A stretch of DNA of 47,334 nucleotides from HyVt-443 sp964544655 (GCA_964544655.1 CAZJCM010000027.1:1-47334); one strand, 5' to 3'. Shown: positions 25,463 to 34,272, counted from the stretch's first letter. Made by a program: numbers and translations. Notes: generated by a model from the sequence alone, not told the origin.

Positions 25463-28287
25463 ACGTCTCTCTGTTTGCAGGTTTTATCATCTTGGGGCAG
25501 TTGCAGAATGAAGGTGGTGCCCTTCCCCTCCTCCGACTCCACCTCGATACAGCCCTTGTGCTTATCCACCACCGCTGACCAGACGATGGAGAGCCCCTGT
25601 CCGGTCCCTTTTCCCACCTCCTTGGTGGTAAAGAAGGGGTCGAATATGCGGTTACGGATCTCCTCGGGTATGCCGGTGCCGGTATCCGTTATCCGGATCT
25701 CGGCCCGCCCGACCAGCTGACGGGTGTGAATGGTTATGCGCCCCTTTTCCTGGCTGCCCTCCTTCATGGTATCCGCTATGGCATGTGCTGCATTGACGAT
25801 GATATTCAAGAACACCTGCCCCAGCACCTGATGTATCCCCGCTACGGGCTCCAGCCGTGGATCCAGATCGGTCTCCACCTCGGCCACGTATTTCCACTCA
25901 TTTCGCGCCACCGTAATGGTACTCTCGAGCAGACGATTGATATCGACCGACTCGATCTGGTCACTACCCGGGTGGGAAAACTCCTTCATTGCCCCCACGA
26001 TCCTGCGTATCTGGGCGAGCCCCTGCAGAGACTGGTCGATAGCGGTCGGTATCTCCTCCGCCAGATACGCCGGATCGATCTCGTCTACCAGGCTGTCTAT
26101 GCGTGACAACAGGGCATCATCGGTTTCCCCTCGCCGCGCCATCTCCCGCAACTGGTCATATTGTGTCAGCAAGCGGGAGATATCCTCGAAGGCCTCCTGC
26201 AGGAAACGGGTATTGTCGCCCACGTACTGGCTGGGGGTATTGATCTCATGGGCGATGCCGGCGGCCAGCTGGCCAATCGACTCCAGCTTCTGCGCCTGAG
26301 ACAGCTGAGACTCCAGCAATTTGCGTTCGCTGATATCCGATTTCACTGCCACGAAATGCTGCACCACACCGAAATCGTTGGTCACTGGGGTGATGGTCAG
26401 GGCCTCGGTATAGAGGGTGCCGTCCTTGCGCCGGTTGATCAATTCACCGCTCCAGACCTTACCCCTTTTGATGGTATCCCACATCTTCTGGTAGAAGGCC
26501 CTGTCCTGCTTGCCGGAACTGAGTATGTTTTGGTCTTTTCCCACAACCTCTTCCAGGGCGTAACCGGTGAGTTCGGTAAAGGCATGATTGACCCAGGTAA
26601 TGATTCCGTCTGGATCCGTGATCACCACGCCATTGGCGACCGATTCCAGAATGGTGGAATGGAGGTGGATCTTCTCCTCCATGATCTTGCGCTCGCTGAT
26701 GTCCAGGATGATACCGTCGAACACCACGTCACCGTTGCTGCGCCGCTGAGGCTTGGCCATCTCCCGGACCCAGAGATAGTTCCCGCCCTTGCCGATGATG
26801 CGATACTCGATGACCAGTGGCGTGAGTTCGATGGCAGAGCGCTGAATGGCGTCATAGAAACGGTTGGTGTCATCCATGTGGGTGGCGCGAAACAGAACCG
26901 TGGGATCGGTCTCCAGTTCTGCCGTGGTATAACCCAGGATTTCATGGGTGCTGGCACTGATGTAGGGATACTGCAGCCGTCCGTCCACCGTCAGTACGCA
27001 GCGAAACACCACGCCCGGCAGATTCTCCAGGATACCCCGTAACTGCTGCTCGGCACGGATCGCACGCCGCTCTGCCTCCACCATCTCCGTCACATCGGTG
27101 CCTGTGCCCCAGTAACCAATCATCCTGCCCTGTGCGTCCTGGACCGGCTTGCCACTCAATCGCACATGCATCTGCTTTCCTTCGGGACCCTCCAGGGTGA
27201 GTCGATAGTCATTGAAAGAGCGATGATTTCTCATCCACTCCTCAAGGTTCGTATCGATCTCCCGCTCTTCATGACAACAGCCGATCTCCCAGAACCTGTG
27301 CCCCAGCAGATCCTCCCGCCGTATCGGAATCAGCTCCTCCAGGCGGGGGGAAACGAAACTCAACCGGTGCTGCAGGTCCGTCTTCCAGAACCAGTCTGAG
27401 GCCGATTCTGCCAGCGCCTGAAACCGGCTATGACTCTCCTCCAGATTGCGTTGATTCCTTCTCAGCCGATGCAACAGGGGAAGAAACAAAGATAGAAAGG
27501 CGACGCCAATGATCAGAAATTGCTGCACCAGCTGCAGCAGCTTCTTGCGAAACAGGTCGTATTCGGGCATATCCTCCAGCCGCCATCCGGTTCCCCTGAT
27601 CAGGCGGCCATAGAGCGGCACTGAACGCACATCCGCCACCGTATCGCCGTCAGATGCACCGGTTTCATCAATGGACATCAGCACCCCGTTGGCCACCTGG
27701 ACCAACTCCAGCCTGTGCCCCGCTACGGGAATCGATCCCAATAGCCGATTCAGCGAATCGAGCGAAAGGGTGATCGCCAGCCGCCCCTCTGGCCACCCCG
27801 CTGCATCCAGAGGCTGCTGAAGGCCGAGCGTTTGAGCCTCAGGATCCAGCCATATACCCGTAGAGGCCGCCGGCACCTCCCCATTTACCGCCTGCTCAGG
27901 CCGATGTTGGGGAGCAAAGACCCGAAATGCGGTAATATCCGTGAAATATCGTTCAAGCCGCTGACCCAGCCAGGCCTTGACTGGCTCTTGGTCGGGGTCT
28001 TGGGCCAATGTACCGATCAGAACAGCATGGGCATCGATGAACAACCCAAGGTCCTGTTGAAGACGCTCCACATAGTGCTCAATCCTGTCCGCAGTCTGCT
28101 CTACGCGCAGCTGTGCCAGTTGAGCCTGATACTGCTTGAATTCACGAAATTCACCCACTTCCATCCAGCCGAGGGCGAACCCCATCAACGCCAGGGTAAA
28201 TAGCATGGCGATGGTAAGACCATCGATCAGACGGCCCTGCTTTTCACGGTATTTCTCAAACCATGCCGACAAGCGCGGAACCTCCAT
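25459..28287 (-). CDS. Membrane multi-PAS sensor histidine kinase
   Basis: The 942-residue protein has membrane helices near 24-41 and 250-272 enclosing a periplasmic sensor of about 200 residues of unrecognised family. Three PAS/PAC repeats follow (about 285-405, 410-540 and 540-665), then HisKA with H680 in GIAHEINTPSQYV and HATPase_c (NIIVNAAHAI, DTGTGIPEE, GTGQGLSIVWSAV). The HEINTP H-box is the one often found in kinases with a long helical dimerisation insert. There is no receiver of its own, so phosphate should go to the two receivers encoded immediately downstream, and perhaps to the receiver-GGDEF-EAL protein at 21253. The periplasmic domain gives the likely signal, identity unknown. 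Confidence 0.92.
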   Translation of the reverse strand: MEVPRLSAWFEKYREKQGRLIDGLTIAMLFTLALMGFALGWMEVGEFREFKQYQAQLAQLRVEQTADRIEHYVERLQQDLGLFIDAHAVLIGTLAQDPDQEPVKAWLGQRLERYFTDITAFRVFAPQHRPEQAVNGEVPAASTGIWLDPEAQTLGLQQPLDAAGWPEGRLAITLSLDSLNRLLGSIPVAGHRLELVQVANGVLMSIDETGASDGDTVADVRSVPLYGRLIRGTGWRLEDMPEYDLFRKKLLQLVQQFLIIGVAFLSLFLPLLHRLRRNQRNLEESHSRFQALAESASDWFWKTDLQHRLSFVSPRLEELIPIRREDLLGHRFWEIGCCHEEREIDTNLEEWMRNHRSFNDYRLTLEGPEGKQMHVRLSGKPVQDAQGRMIGYWGTGTDVTEMVEAERRAIRAEQQLRGILENLPGVVFRCVLTVDGRLQYPYISASTHEILGYTTAELETDPTVLFRATHMDDTNRFYDAIQRSAIELTPLVIEYRIIGKGGNYLWVREMAKPQRRSNGDVVFDGIILDISERKIMEEKIHLHSTILESVANGVVITDPDGIITWVNHAFTELTGYALEEVVGKDQNILSSGKQDRAFYQKMWDTIKRGKVWSGELINRRKDGTLYTEALTITPVTNDFGVVQHFVAVKSDISERKLLESQLSQAQKLESIGQLAAGIAHEINTPSQYVGDNTRFLQEAFEDISRLLTQYDQLREMARRGETDDALLSRIDSLVDEIDPAYLAEEIPTAIDQSLQGLAQIRRIVGAMKEFSHPGSDQIESVDINRLLESTITVARNEWKYVAEVETDLDPRLEPVAGIHQVLGQVFLNIIVNAAHAIADTMKEGSQEKGRITIHTRQLVGRAEIRITDTGTGIPEEIRNRIFDPFFTTKEVGKGTGQGLSIVWSAVVDKHKGCIEVESEEGKGTTFILQLPQDDKTCKQRDV

Positions 28288-28398
28288 ATTGGAAACGGAA
28301 ACGGGAACGGGGAATATATCTCCCCAATAGCACCTTTAGCGGACGGTGGGTGCCTTTTCTGAACCTAATTAAGCTGGCCAAACGATATAGCTGGCTCT

Positions 28399-28507
28399 GG
28401 CTGGGGCTGGGGGCTGCTCGCCGGGGTCTCGGCGACAAGGATGCCACCGCGAAGCCTCCAAGGATGGATTCACGGTGAACCCAAAGAGCAGCCCCCAGCC
28501 ACCAGCC
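28399..28507 (+). repeat. Dispersed hairpin repeat, copy D
   Basis: Arms 28399-28419 and 28486-28507 pair over 21 bp with one bulged base (GGCTGGGGGCTGCTC against GAGCAGCCCCCAGCC, plus an outer GGCTGG/CCAGCC). Between them lies the family core GGCGACAAGGATGCCACCGC, AAGCCTCCAAGGATGGATTC and ACGG. It lies between the divergent kinase and EamA genes, 52 bases before the EamA start. Confidence 0.8.
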
Positions 28508-28559
28508 CGTGATTGCCGACATGTTTCCTGAACCAAACCCCGAGACAGCTTGAAGAAGA

Positions 28560-29465
28560 GTGGACAGATACCCCAACAAACAGCACAACAGGCTCAGCGC
28601 CATCCTCGGCGTAGCCGGCGGCGCCGTTGCCATCAGCTTCTCCTCCATTTTCGTGGCGCTGGCCGACGTGGGCCCCGCCACTGCCGGGTTCTATCGCATG
28701 CTGTTCGGCGCCCTGACTTTGCTGCTGATCCTGCCGCTGCTGCGACAGCCCCTGAGAATCCAGCCACGAACCCTGCTGCTGAGCGCAATCGCCGGGCTGT
28801 TGTTCACCGGCGATCTGAGTGTATGGCACCGCAGCATCCATGGCGTGGGCCCCGGCCTGGCTACCATACTGGGTAATTTCCAGGTATTCGTAATGGTTGC
28901 TGTGGGTGCCCTGTTTCTGCATGAGCGTGTGACCAGTCGCACGCTGTTGGCTGTGATCATGGCCTTCACCGGCCTGTTGCTGCTGGTGGGGCCTGGCTGG
29001 ACCCAATGGCCGTCAGACTGGCGCTCAGGCGTTCTGTATGGCCTCGCCACCGCACTCTTCTATGCCGCTTTCATCATCACCTTGCGATGCATGCAGCAGA
29101 CATCGGAGGACAACGCCCAACAGATCTGGAACATGGCCCTGGTGGCCCTCTGGACCAGCCTGTTTCTGGCCATCGGGATACCGTTGACCGGCGAATCATT
29201 CAGCATTCCCGATACGACATCGCTCTGGTCTCTGATCGCATATGGTGTACTCTGCCAGGCCCTTGGCTGGTACATGATCTCCCGCAACCTGCCCCGTGTG
29301 GATCTCTCCATCGCCGGCATCGTCATCCTGTTACAGCCGGCACTCTCCTTCGTCTGGGACATCTTGTTGTTTGGCCGCCCGACCTCTGCCCTGGACCTTC
29401 TGGGCGCAGCCATCACCCTGGCCGCGATCTACATCGCCGTGACCCGCCAGCAAAAGACGGCTTGA
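28560..29465 (+). CDS. EamA/DMT-family transporter
   Basis: The 301-residue protein consists of ten hydrophobic helices arranged as two EamA repeats (about 10-145 and 155-295), each ending near the usual VTRQ or LHERVT-like loop. Members of the drug/metabolite transporter superfamily export amino acids, metabolites or nucleotide precursors across the inner membrane; the substrate cannot be told from sequence. The start is GTG at 28560, preceded by the purine-rich GAAGAAGA; no upstream in-frame ATG gives a better start. It begins 52 bases after the hairpin repeat, which may affect its leader RNA. Family call is firm, substrate unknown. Confidence 0.9.
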   Translation: MDRYPNKQHNRLSAILGVAGGAVAISFSSIFVALADVGPATAGFYRMLFGALTLLLILPLLRQPLRIQPRTLLLSAIAGLLFTGDLSVWHRSIHGVGPGLATILGNFQVFVMVAVGALFLHERVTSRTLLAVIMAFTGLLLLVGPGWTQWPSDWRSGVLYGLATALFYAAFIITLRCMQQTSEDNAQQIWNMALVALWTSLFLAIGIPLTGESFSIPDTTSLWSLIAYGVLCQALGWYMISRNLPRVDLSIAGIVILLQPALSFVWDILLFGRPTSALDLLGAAITLAAIYIAVTRQQKTA

Positions 29466-29579
29466 AACAAGCCACGATATCTGCATGAATTACCGCTGAC
29501 ACCGGGTAGTTGCCCCCCTGCCGACAGGCCGATTTTGGTCCATAATCTAACTCACATTGCTACATTCAGGAGCTGTTCC

Positions 29580-29927
29580 ATGACATCACCCAAGCTGATC
29601 GATTCTCCCTTGTACCAGATGCTGCGGGAAGGCTTGATAGACGAGTTCAACCAGCGCCGCCAGGCCGGCGAGGCGTGCGACCTGCGCGGCAGCGACCTGC
29701 GCGGCATCGATCTGCGTGGCATCGACGCCAAGGGGCTGGATCTAAGCAATTGCTACCTGCGGCAGGCAGATGTCCGTGGCGTAGATTTTTCCCAGACCCG
29801 GCTGGAAGGCGCAAGTCTGAATGGGGCAAAGATCTCCGGCGCCTATTTTCCTGTGGAACTGACGGCAGAGGAGATCACGCTGTCCCTGCTGCATGGGACG
29901 CGCATGCGTTACCGCTCCACCCCCTGA
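29580..29927 (+). CDS. Pentapeptide-repeat protein
   Basis: Starting at ATG 29580, with AGGAG seven bases upstream (an earlier in-frame ATG at 29535 lacks one), the gene encodes 115 residues. Residues 32-90 contain about ten consecutive pentapeptides of the A(D/N)LxX type: LRGSD, LRGID, LRGID, LSNCY, LRQAD, VRGVD, LEGAS, LNGAK and others. They should wind into a short right-handed quadrilateral beta-helix. No signal peptide or membrane helix is seen. Small cytosolic proteins of this kind are mostly uncharacterised; a few bind gyrase, but the repeat tower here is short and no specific role can be given. Its 3' end overlaps the convergent DUF255 gene by 19 bases. Confidence 0.85.
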   Translation: MTSPKLIDSPLYQMLREGLIDEFNQRRQAGEACDLRGSDLRGIDLRGIDAKGLDLSNCYLRQADVRGVDFSQTRLEGASLNGAKISGAYFPVELTAEEITLSLLHGTRMRYRSTP

Positions 29928-31759
29928 GCAGGGAAGAGCAGCCAGGCACGCGCATCGAGCAGCGCCTGTACATGGGTGGCATACCAGATCGGCCCCTGAC
30001 GGGCCTTCTGATAGCTGATCTCCAGCGCCTGCCGGATCTGCTGGCGAATGGCAGGGATCTCCAGCGTCCAGCCCAGGTCGATCAACAGGGCCGCCGGTGA
30101 GGGCAAAGGGCCATCCGGGATCACTGCCTCAGTGGCAATTCCCGGCAGCATCAGATCATCGGTGCCGTGCCAGCCGTCACCGGTGAAAAAGCGCTCCCAG
30201 GCGTCCGTCACCAGGCGTCGCGCCAGCGCCATGTCATCGGCCGAGCCGGTAAATGCCGCCCAATCCCGGAGACCGGCCGCCACATAGGCATAGTCTTCCA
30301 GCGCCGCGCTGCCCAGCGGGCCATCGTCTCCCCAGGCCCGATGCAGCTGCCGTCCATCCCACAGCCGTTGCAGCAGAAAGTCCCGCACGCCGGCCGCTGC
30401 CTTGCGGTAGCGGACATCACCGAACGAACGCGCCCCGTCCACCAATGCGGACAGCATCAGGCCATTCCAGGCCGCCAGCTGTTTCACATCCCGCGGATGG
30501 TTACGTGGGGCCCGGGCCTGCAGCAACTTCCGCTTCACCTGCCGTTCCAATTGCTGCAACTGCTCCAACGACCCACCTGTCGTCTTTGCCATCGTCAGCA
30601 GCGACGTCTCATCGACCGGCAGGTAGCCGCCCTCCTGGGCCTGTGCCCCCTGCAGCCGCCAGCGCTTACGGGCAAAGGCCAATTCCTGCTCATCCAGGGC
30701 CGCCTCGAGCTGCGCCTTGGTCCATAGATAGCCGCCCCCCTCCACCCCCACCGGGTCGACCGCAGAGAGACTGGCGATGAAGCCACCTGCCTCCCCTTTC
30801 AACTCACGCAAGGTAAAATCCAGCGTATCCCGCGCCACCTCACGATAGGCCGGCTGCCCCAGCACCTCAGCCGCCTGCAGATAGAGGCGGCTGAGCAGGG
30901 CCTGAGTGTAGAGCATCTTTTCGTAATGAGGCGTCTGCCAGGACGGATCCACGGTATAGCGGAAAAAACCACCGCCGATATGGTCACGCATCCCCTGCCG
31001 GGCCATCTGCTTCAGCGTCAGATCCGTCAGTGCAGCCAATTGAGGCTGCGACTTCCGTTCCAGCCGTTGCAGCAGCACCGACCATTGGGGCGCCATGGGA
31101 AAACGGCTCTGGCGGCCAAACCCACCCTCCATGTCATCACCAAGGGCCATGGCGGCACCGATCAAACCCTGCTCCAGCCCCGCCCAGTCCATCGACGCCG
31201 GGGGCTGCCGGGATACCGCGTCCTGCCCCACTGCCGCGGCTGCGCGGCGTGCCGTCGCACTGAGTTCAGTGGATTCGTCGGCCCACAGGCGCTGCAGCTT
31301 TCGCAGCAGCCGGATGAAGCCGTCACGGGGAGAGTAGGTGAGGCCGATCAGCGGATAGCCTTCCGGAGTGAGAAACACATTCAGCGGCCAACCGGCATGT
31401 CCCCTCGTCCGCTGTACGAAATCGATCAGATGGGCATCCAGTGCGGGCTGCAGCTCCCGGTCCACCTTCACCGGGATGAAGTATTCATTCAGCAGTGCGG
31501 CCACTTGGGGATTCTTGTAGCTTTCTCGCTGCATCACATGACACCAGTGGCAGGCAAAATAGCCGCTGGAGATATAGATCAGCTTATTCTCGCGTTTCGC
31601 CCGCGCCAGCACATCCCGGCTCCAGCGCTGCCAATGCACCGGGTCATCACCGTGCATGGCCAGGTAGGGAGAAGGGTGATTTTTCAGCTGATTGGTGAGG
31701 GCGGCCTGGACCAGGCCTGAGACACAGAGCGACAACAACAGCAGCAGGATACGGGGCAT
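29909..31759 (-). CDS. Exported DUF255 thioredoxin-fold protein (YyaL/SPATA20-like)
   Basis: The 616-residue protein begins with a signal peptide (MPRILLLLLSLCVSGLVQA). A DUF255 thioredoxin-like domain follows, with the characteristic NHPSPYLAMH, DPVHWQRW and CHWCHVM motifs at about 20-145. The remainder is an (alpha/alpha)6-barrel-like region as in the N-acylglucosamine epimerase/cellobiose epimerase class, with GGGFFRYTVD and the phrase PHYEKMLYTQALL conserved in the family. Most homologues are cytosolic and about 670-700 residues long; this one is shorter and appears to be secreted or periplasmic. The CxxC motif suggests redox function, but no substrate is established for bacterial members. 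Confidence 0.88.
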   Translation of the reverse strand: MPRILLLLLSLCVSGLVQAALTNQLKNHPSPYLAMHGDDPVHWQRWSRDVLARAKRENKLIYISSGYFACHWCHVMQRESYKNPQVAALLNEYFIPVKVDRELQPALDAHLIDFVQRTRGHAGWPLNVFLTPEGYPLIGLTYSPRDGFIRLLRKLQRLWADESTELSATARRAAAAVGQDAVSRQPPASMDWAGLEQGLIGAAMALGDDMEGGFGRQSRFPMAPQWSVLLQRLERKSQPQLAALTDLTLKQMARQGMRDHIGGGFFRYTVDPSWQTPHYEKMLYTQALLSRLYLQAAEVLGQPAYREVARDTLDFTLRELKGEAGGFIASLSAVDPVGVEGGGYLWTKAQLEAALDEQELAFARKRWRLQGAQAQEGGYLPVDETSLLTMAKTTGGSLEQLQQLERQVKRKLLQARAPRNHPRDVKQLAAWNGLMLSALVDGARSFGDVRYRKAAAGVRDFLLQRLWDGRQLHRAWGDDGPLGSAALEDYAYVAAGLRDWAAFTGSADDMALARRLVTDAWERFFTGDGWHGTDDLMLPGIATEAVIPDGPLPSPAALLIDLGWTLEIPAIRQQIRQALEISYQKARQGPIWYATHVQALLDARAWLLFPAQGVER

Positions 31760-32447
31760 GGGTTTCTCCGCCGGTCATGTGCCCGCATCAGTGTGCAGCA
31801 GCGGGACAGTCATTGCATCGTGGTAATTATTCTGCACTATTTCAGATTGGCCATTGAGTCACTGCCATTGGCTCACTGCTGTCCTACAAACTTTGTTCAG
31901 TATTCATGCAACCTGGTGTTGAAAGGTGATTTTTTCACACTTATTGGCTCTTTCAGACATGAAATGTCTGATATGGGCGCCCCTTCTTCCACAAGGTCGG
32001 GATGAGGGGATGAAAAATCAAAGCATCAGCTTTTCTGATCCCTTCCCTCCGACCCTCTCCCTGAGGGAGATGGAGTTTATGGGACAGCAGTGATATTGGC
32101 TATTTCTGGAGGTAAATGTCGGCGGCAGGGATGCCGCCGTCAGGCCTACAGGGAGGTGTTGACGGCGTTTTCCGAAAGAAATAGCTGGTATCGGTGATAA
32201 CCCTCCCATGAGCTGAATAGTTACGAATCGTGAAGATTCGACCCCGGCGAAGGATCAAGGTTGCATGGCACTGAGGGGGCAGAGTCGAATCGACTAATCC
32301 AGAGGTTCCCTATGAGCCTGTCGGACTTAGGGTTGACCTGCTGCGGGTTGATCTACTGCGACCATCCAGGCCGCAGACGCCCCCGTGAGAGGGAGCAGAG
32401 ACCATTTCGCTCGACCTCTGGGGAGGTGCTGCACGACAGCGCGTGGA
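31760..32447. other. Long intergenic region with several palindromes and repeats
   Basis: I see no convincing gene in these 690 bases. They contain a perfect inverted repeat TCAGACAT-GAA-ATGTCTGA (31953-31971), a CTCCCT/AGGGAG hairpin near 32057, hairpin repeat copy B (32079-32209), the tail AGCTGAATAGTTAC (32211-32224), and GGGGGCAGAGTCGAATCGAC (32275-32294), which resembles the direct repeat at 23060. The region looks like a landing zone for small repeats. Confidence 0.6.
32079..32209 (+). repeat. Dispersed hairpin repeat, copy B
   Basis: Nested complementary arms ATGGGA (32079-32084)/TCCCAT (32204-32209) and GCTATTTCT (32099-32107)/AGAAATAGC (32177-32185) enclose the core GTCGGCGGCAGGGATGCCGC. 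GTCAGGCCTACAGGGAGG and GACGGCGTTTTCCG follow. The tail CCCATGAGC then AGCTGAATAGTTAC links it to copies A and C. Confidence 0.78.
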
Positions 32448-33620
32448 TCACTCCTCGTCCATCTGTTCCAGGATATTCTGCGCCACCTTCACCTGATCTG
32501 CGTTGCCTTCGGCCAGGACCTGGTACAGCAGCCCGCGGGCAGCGGATTCCACTCCGGCCTCACGCAGAGTCTGCACCTTGCGCAGTTTCTCTTCTACCGG
32601 GTCCAGCGGCTCTTCTTCCGGCTCTTCATCGTCGTCTTCCTCCGACTCGATCAGATCCAGCTCCGCATCCAGTTCCTCTTCGGTCAGCGGTACGAAGCGC
32701 TCACTGTCGATTGCGGCATCATCCTCACCGGGAGAGGGATCCCCATCGAAGGTGGGCACACCCGAGGCCGCCGCTTTGACCGGTTCCGCCGGGCTGGCTG
32801 CCGCCTTGACCGGTCCAGGATCTGCCGTTACAGCGGCAGCCGAGGCAGCGTTGCCCTGCTCCGCCTCCCGCTCCGCTTTAGCGCGGACGAAGAAGCGGGA
32901 GAAGATCACGCCCATCTCGAACAGCACCCACATGGGCACCGCCAGCAGGGTCTGGGAGATCACATCGGGCGGCGTCAGCAGCATCCCCAGGGCAAAGGCG
33001 CCGACGATGATGTAAGGACGCTTCTGGGTCAGCTTTTCCGGCGTGGTGACGCCCATCCAGACCAGGATAATGGTCGCGATCGGCACCTCGAAGGCCATGC
33101 CGAAGGCGAAAAACAGGGTAAGGATAAAATCCAGGTACTTGGCGATGTCGGTGGCGACCGTCACCCCCTCCGGCGCGGTACTGGTAAGGAAGGCGAATAC
33201 CAGCGGAAAGACCACGTAATAGGCGAACAACATGCCCAGATAGAACAGCAGGGTGCTGGAAGCCACCAGCGGTGCGACCAGGCGTTTTTCGTGCTGGTAC
33301 AGCCCCGGGGCGATGAAGGCCCAGAGCTGATACAGGATGAACGGCAGTGACAGGATCACCGCGGCCATCAGGCTGAGCTTGAACGGGGTGAGGAACGGCG
33401 AGGCCACTTCCGTGGCAATCATGCTGGTGCCCGCAGGCAGCGCCGCCATCAGTGGGGTGGCGACCCAGATATAGATGTCATTGGCGAAAGGAAACAGCAG
33501 CAGGAACACCACCGCCACCACCGCCACCGCCCGCAACAGCCGGTCGCGGAGTTCCAGCAGGTGGGAGACGAAGGGTTGTTCCTTGAGTGTAGTGTCAGCT
33601 GGGTCGTTCTGTGTTGTCAT
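32448..33620 (-). CDS. tatC: Sec-independent translocase TatC with long acidic C-terminal extension
   Basis: From ATG 33620 (the frame opens earlier, but family alignment and tatB overlap favour this codon) the protein has 390 residues. Residues 12-248 are TatC: N-terminal EQPFVSHLLELRDRLLRA, six membrane helices, and the conserved AFIAPGLYQHEKR and FEVPI segments. TatC is the twin-arginine signal receptor in the inner membrane. TatC normally ends soon after the sixth helix at 240-260 residues. Here some 140 residues follow: an Ala/Pro-rich linker, a very acidic stretch (ESEEDDDEEPEEEP) and a helical end (EKLRKVQTLREAGVESAARG) resembling the FimV C-terminal TPR-like domain. The gene overlaps tatB by 26 bases and ends the his-tat run. 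Confidence 0.95.
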   Translation of the reverse strand: MTTQNDPADTTLKEQPFVSHLLELRDRLLRAVAVVAVVFLLLFPFANDIYIWVATPLMAALPAGTSMIATEVASPFLTPFKLSLMAAVILSLPFILYQLWAFIAPGLYQHEKRLVAPLVASSTLLFYLGMLFAYYVVFPLVFAFLTSTAPEGVTVATDIAKYLDFILTLFFAFGMAFEVPIATIILVWMGVTTPEKLTQKRPYIIVGAFALGMLLTPPDVISQTLLAVPMWVLFEMGVIFSRFFVRAKAEREAEQGNAASAAAVTADPGPVKAAASPAEPVKAAASGVPTFDGDPSPGEDDAAIDSERFVPLTEEELDAELDLIESEEDDDEEPEEEPLDPVEEKLRKVQTLREAGVESAARGLLYQVLAEGNADQVKVAQNILEQMDEE

Positions 33621-33990
33621 GAGTATGATCAGTGGAAACTTCTGCCGGATCGCCAAAGCGGCTGTACGACTCCTCTTCCGAACCGTACTCTTTCTGCCCT
33701 TCCCGCACCGCCTGCCCGGTCGCCTGCTTCAGTTCGTTCACCGCCGATGTGGTCTCCTCGATCACCTCTTCCAGGGGGTTGAGCTGCTGCTTCTGCTTTT
33801 CCAGGATCTCCCGCAGCTCTTCCGCCTTCATCTCCTTGTCGATCTCCGATTTCACGGCGCGCAACATACTCCGCCCCTTGCCGAGCCATTTGCCCGCGGT
33901 ATAGGCCAGCTTCGGCAACCGTTCCGGCCCCACCACCAGCAAGGCCACCAGGCCGATGATCATCAGCTCCCAGAAACCGATATCAAACAT
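33595..33990 (-). CDS. tatB: Sec-independent translocase subunit TatB
   Basis: The 131-residue protein has the TatB signature: one N-terminal membrane helix (FDIGFWELMIIGLVALLVVG), the hinge PERLP, and an amphipathic helix (KLAYTAGKWLGKGRSMLRAV) followed by a charged coiled-coil and a disordered tail. TatB forms the receptor complex with TatC that binds twin-arginine signal peptides. The glutamate after the first residues of the helix (E8) and the GP-E-RLP motif distinguish it from TatA. It lies between tatA and tatC on the same strand, 45 bases after tatA, and overlaps tatC by 26 bases. Confidence 0.96.
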   Translation of the reverse strand: MFDIGFWELMIIGLVALLVVGPERLPKLAYTAGKWLGKGRSMLRAVKSEIDKEMKAEELREILEKQKQQLNPLEEVIEETTSAVNELKQATGQAVREGQKEYGSEEESYSRFGDPAEVSTDHTHDNTERPS

Positions 33991-34035
33991 GATGCTTACA
34001 GCTCAAAAAGGCAGCCTCAGGGGCAATCGATGAAG

Positions 34036-34272
34036 TCAGGATTTCTCACTCTCTTTCTTGGTCACCTCACCTTCGATGACGCTCTCTTCATCGGCCTTCT
34101 CCAGCTTGGCTTTGTCCGCCTCCTGCTCGCTGTCCTTTATCGCACCTTTGAAACCCTTTACGGCGCTACCCAGGTCCGAGCCGATATTTTTCAGCCGCTT
34201 GGTGCCGAACAGCAGCAGAACGATCACCAGAACGATCAACAACTGCCAGATACTGATTCCACCGAAACCCAT
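34036..34272 (-). CDS. tatA: Sec-independent translocase subunit TatA
   Basis: The 78-residue protein starts MGFGGISIWQLLIVLVIVLL, a short membrane helix preceded by a Gly-rich N terminus, then the TatA hinge FGTKRL and an amphipathic helix (KNIGSDLGSAVKGFKGAI). A highly charged tail follows. TatA oligomerises to form the protein-conducting pore of the twin-arginine pathway. The FGxxxL hinge with Lys, not Pro-Glu-Arg, marks it as TatA rather than TatB. It heads the tatABC block and follows hisE by 135 bases, an arrangement common in gammaproteobacteria such as pseudomonads. Confidence 0.96.
   Translation of the reverse strand: MGFGGISIWQLLIVLVIVLLLFGTKRLKNIGSDLGSAVKGFKGAIKDSEQEADKAKLEKADEESVIEGEVTKKESEKS

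Noticed and set aside
31793..32005. 70-codon open frame in the gap before the DUF255 gene
   Set aside because: No ribosome site or family resemblance, and it runs across a palindrome; likely chance.
33595..33656. tatC start at the first Met of the frame (33656)
   Set aside because: It would overlap tatB by 62 bases and add 12 hydrophobic residues not found in the family; the ATG at 33620 gives the usual N terminus.
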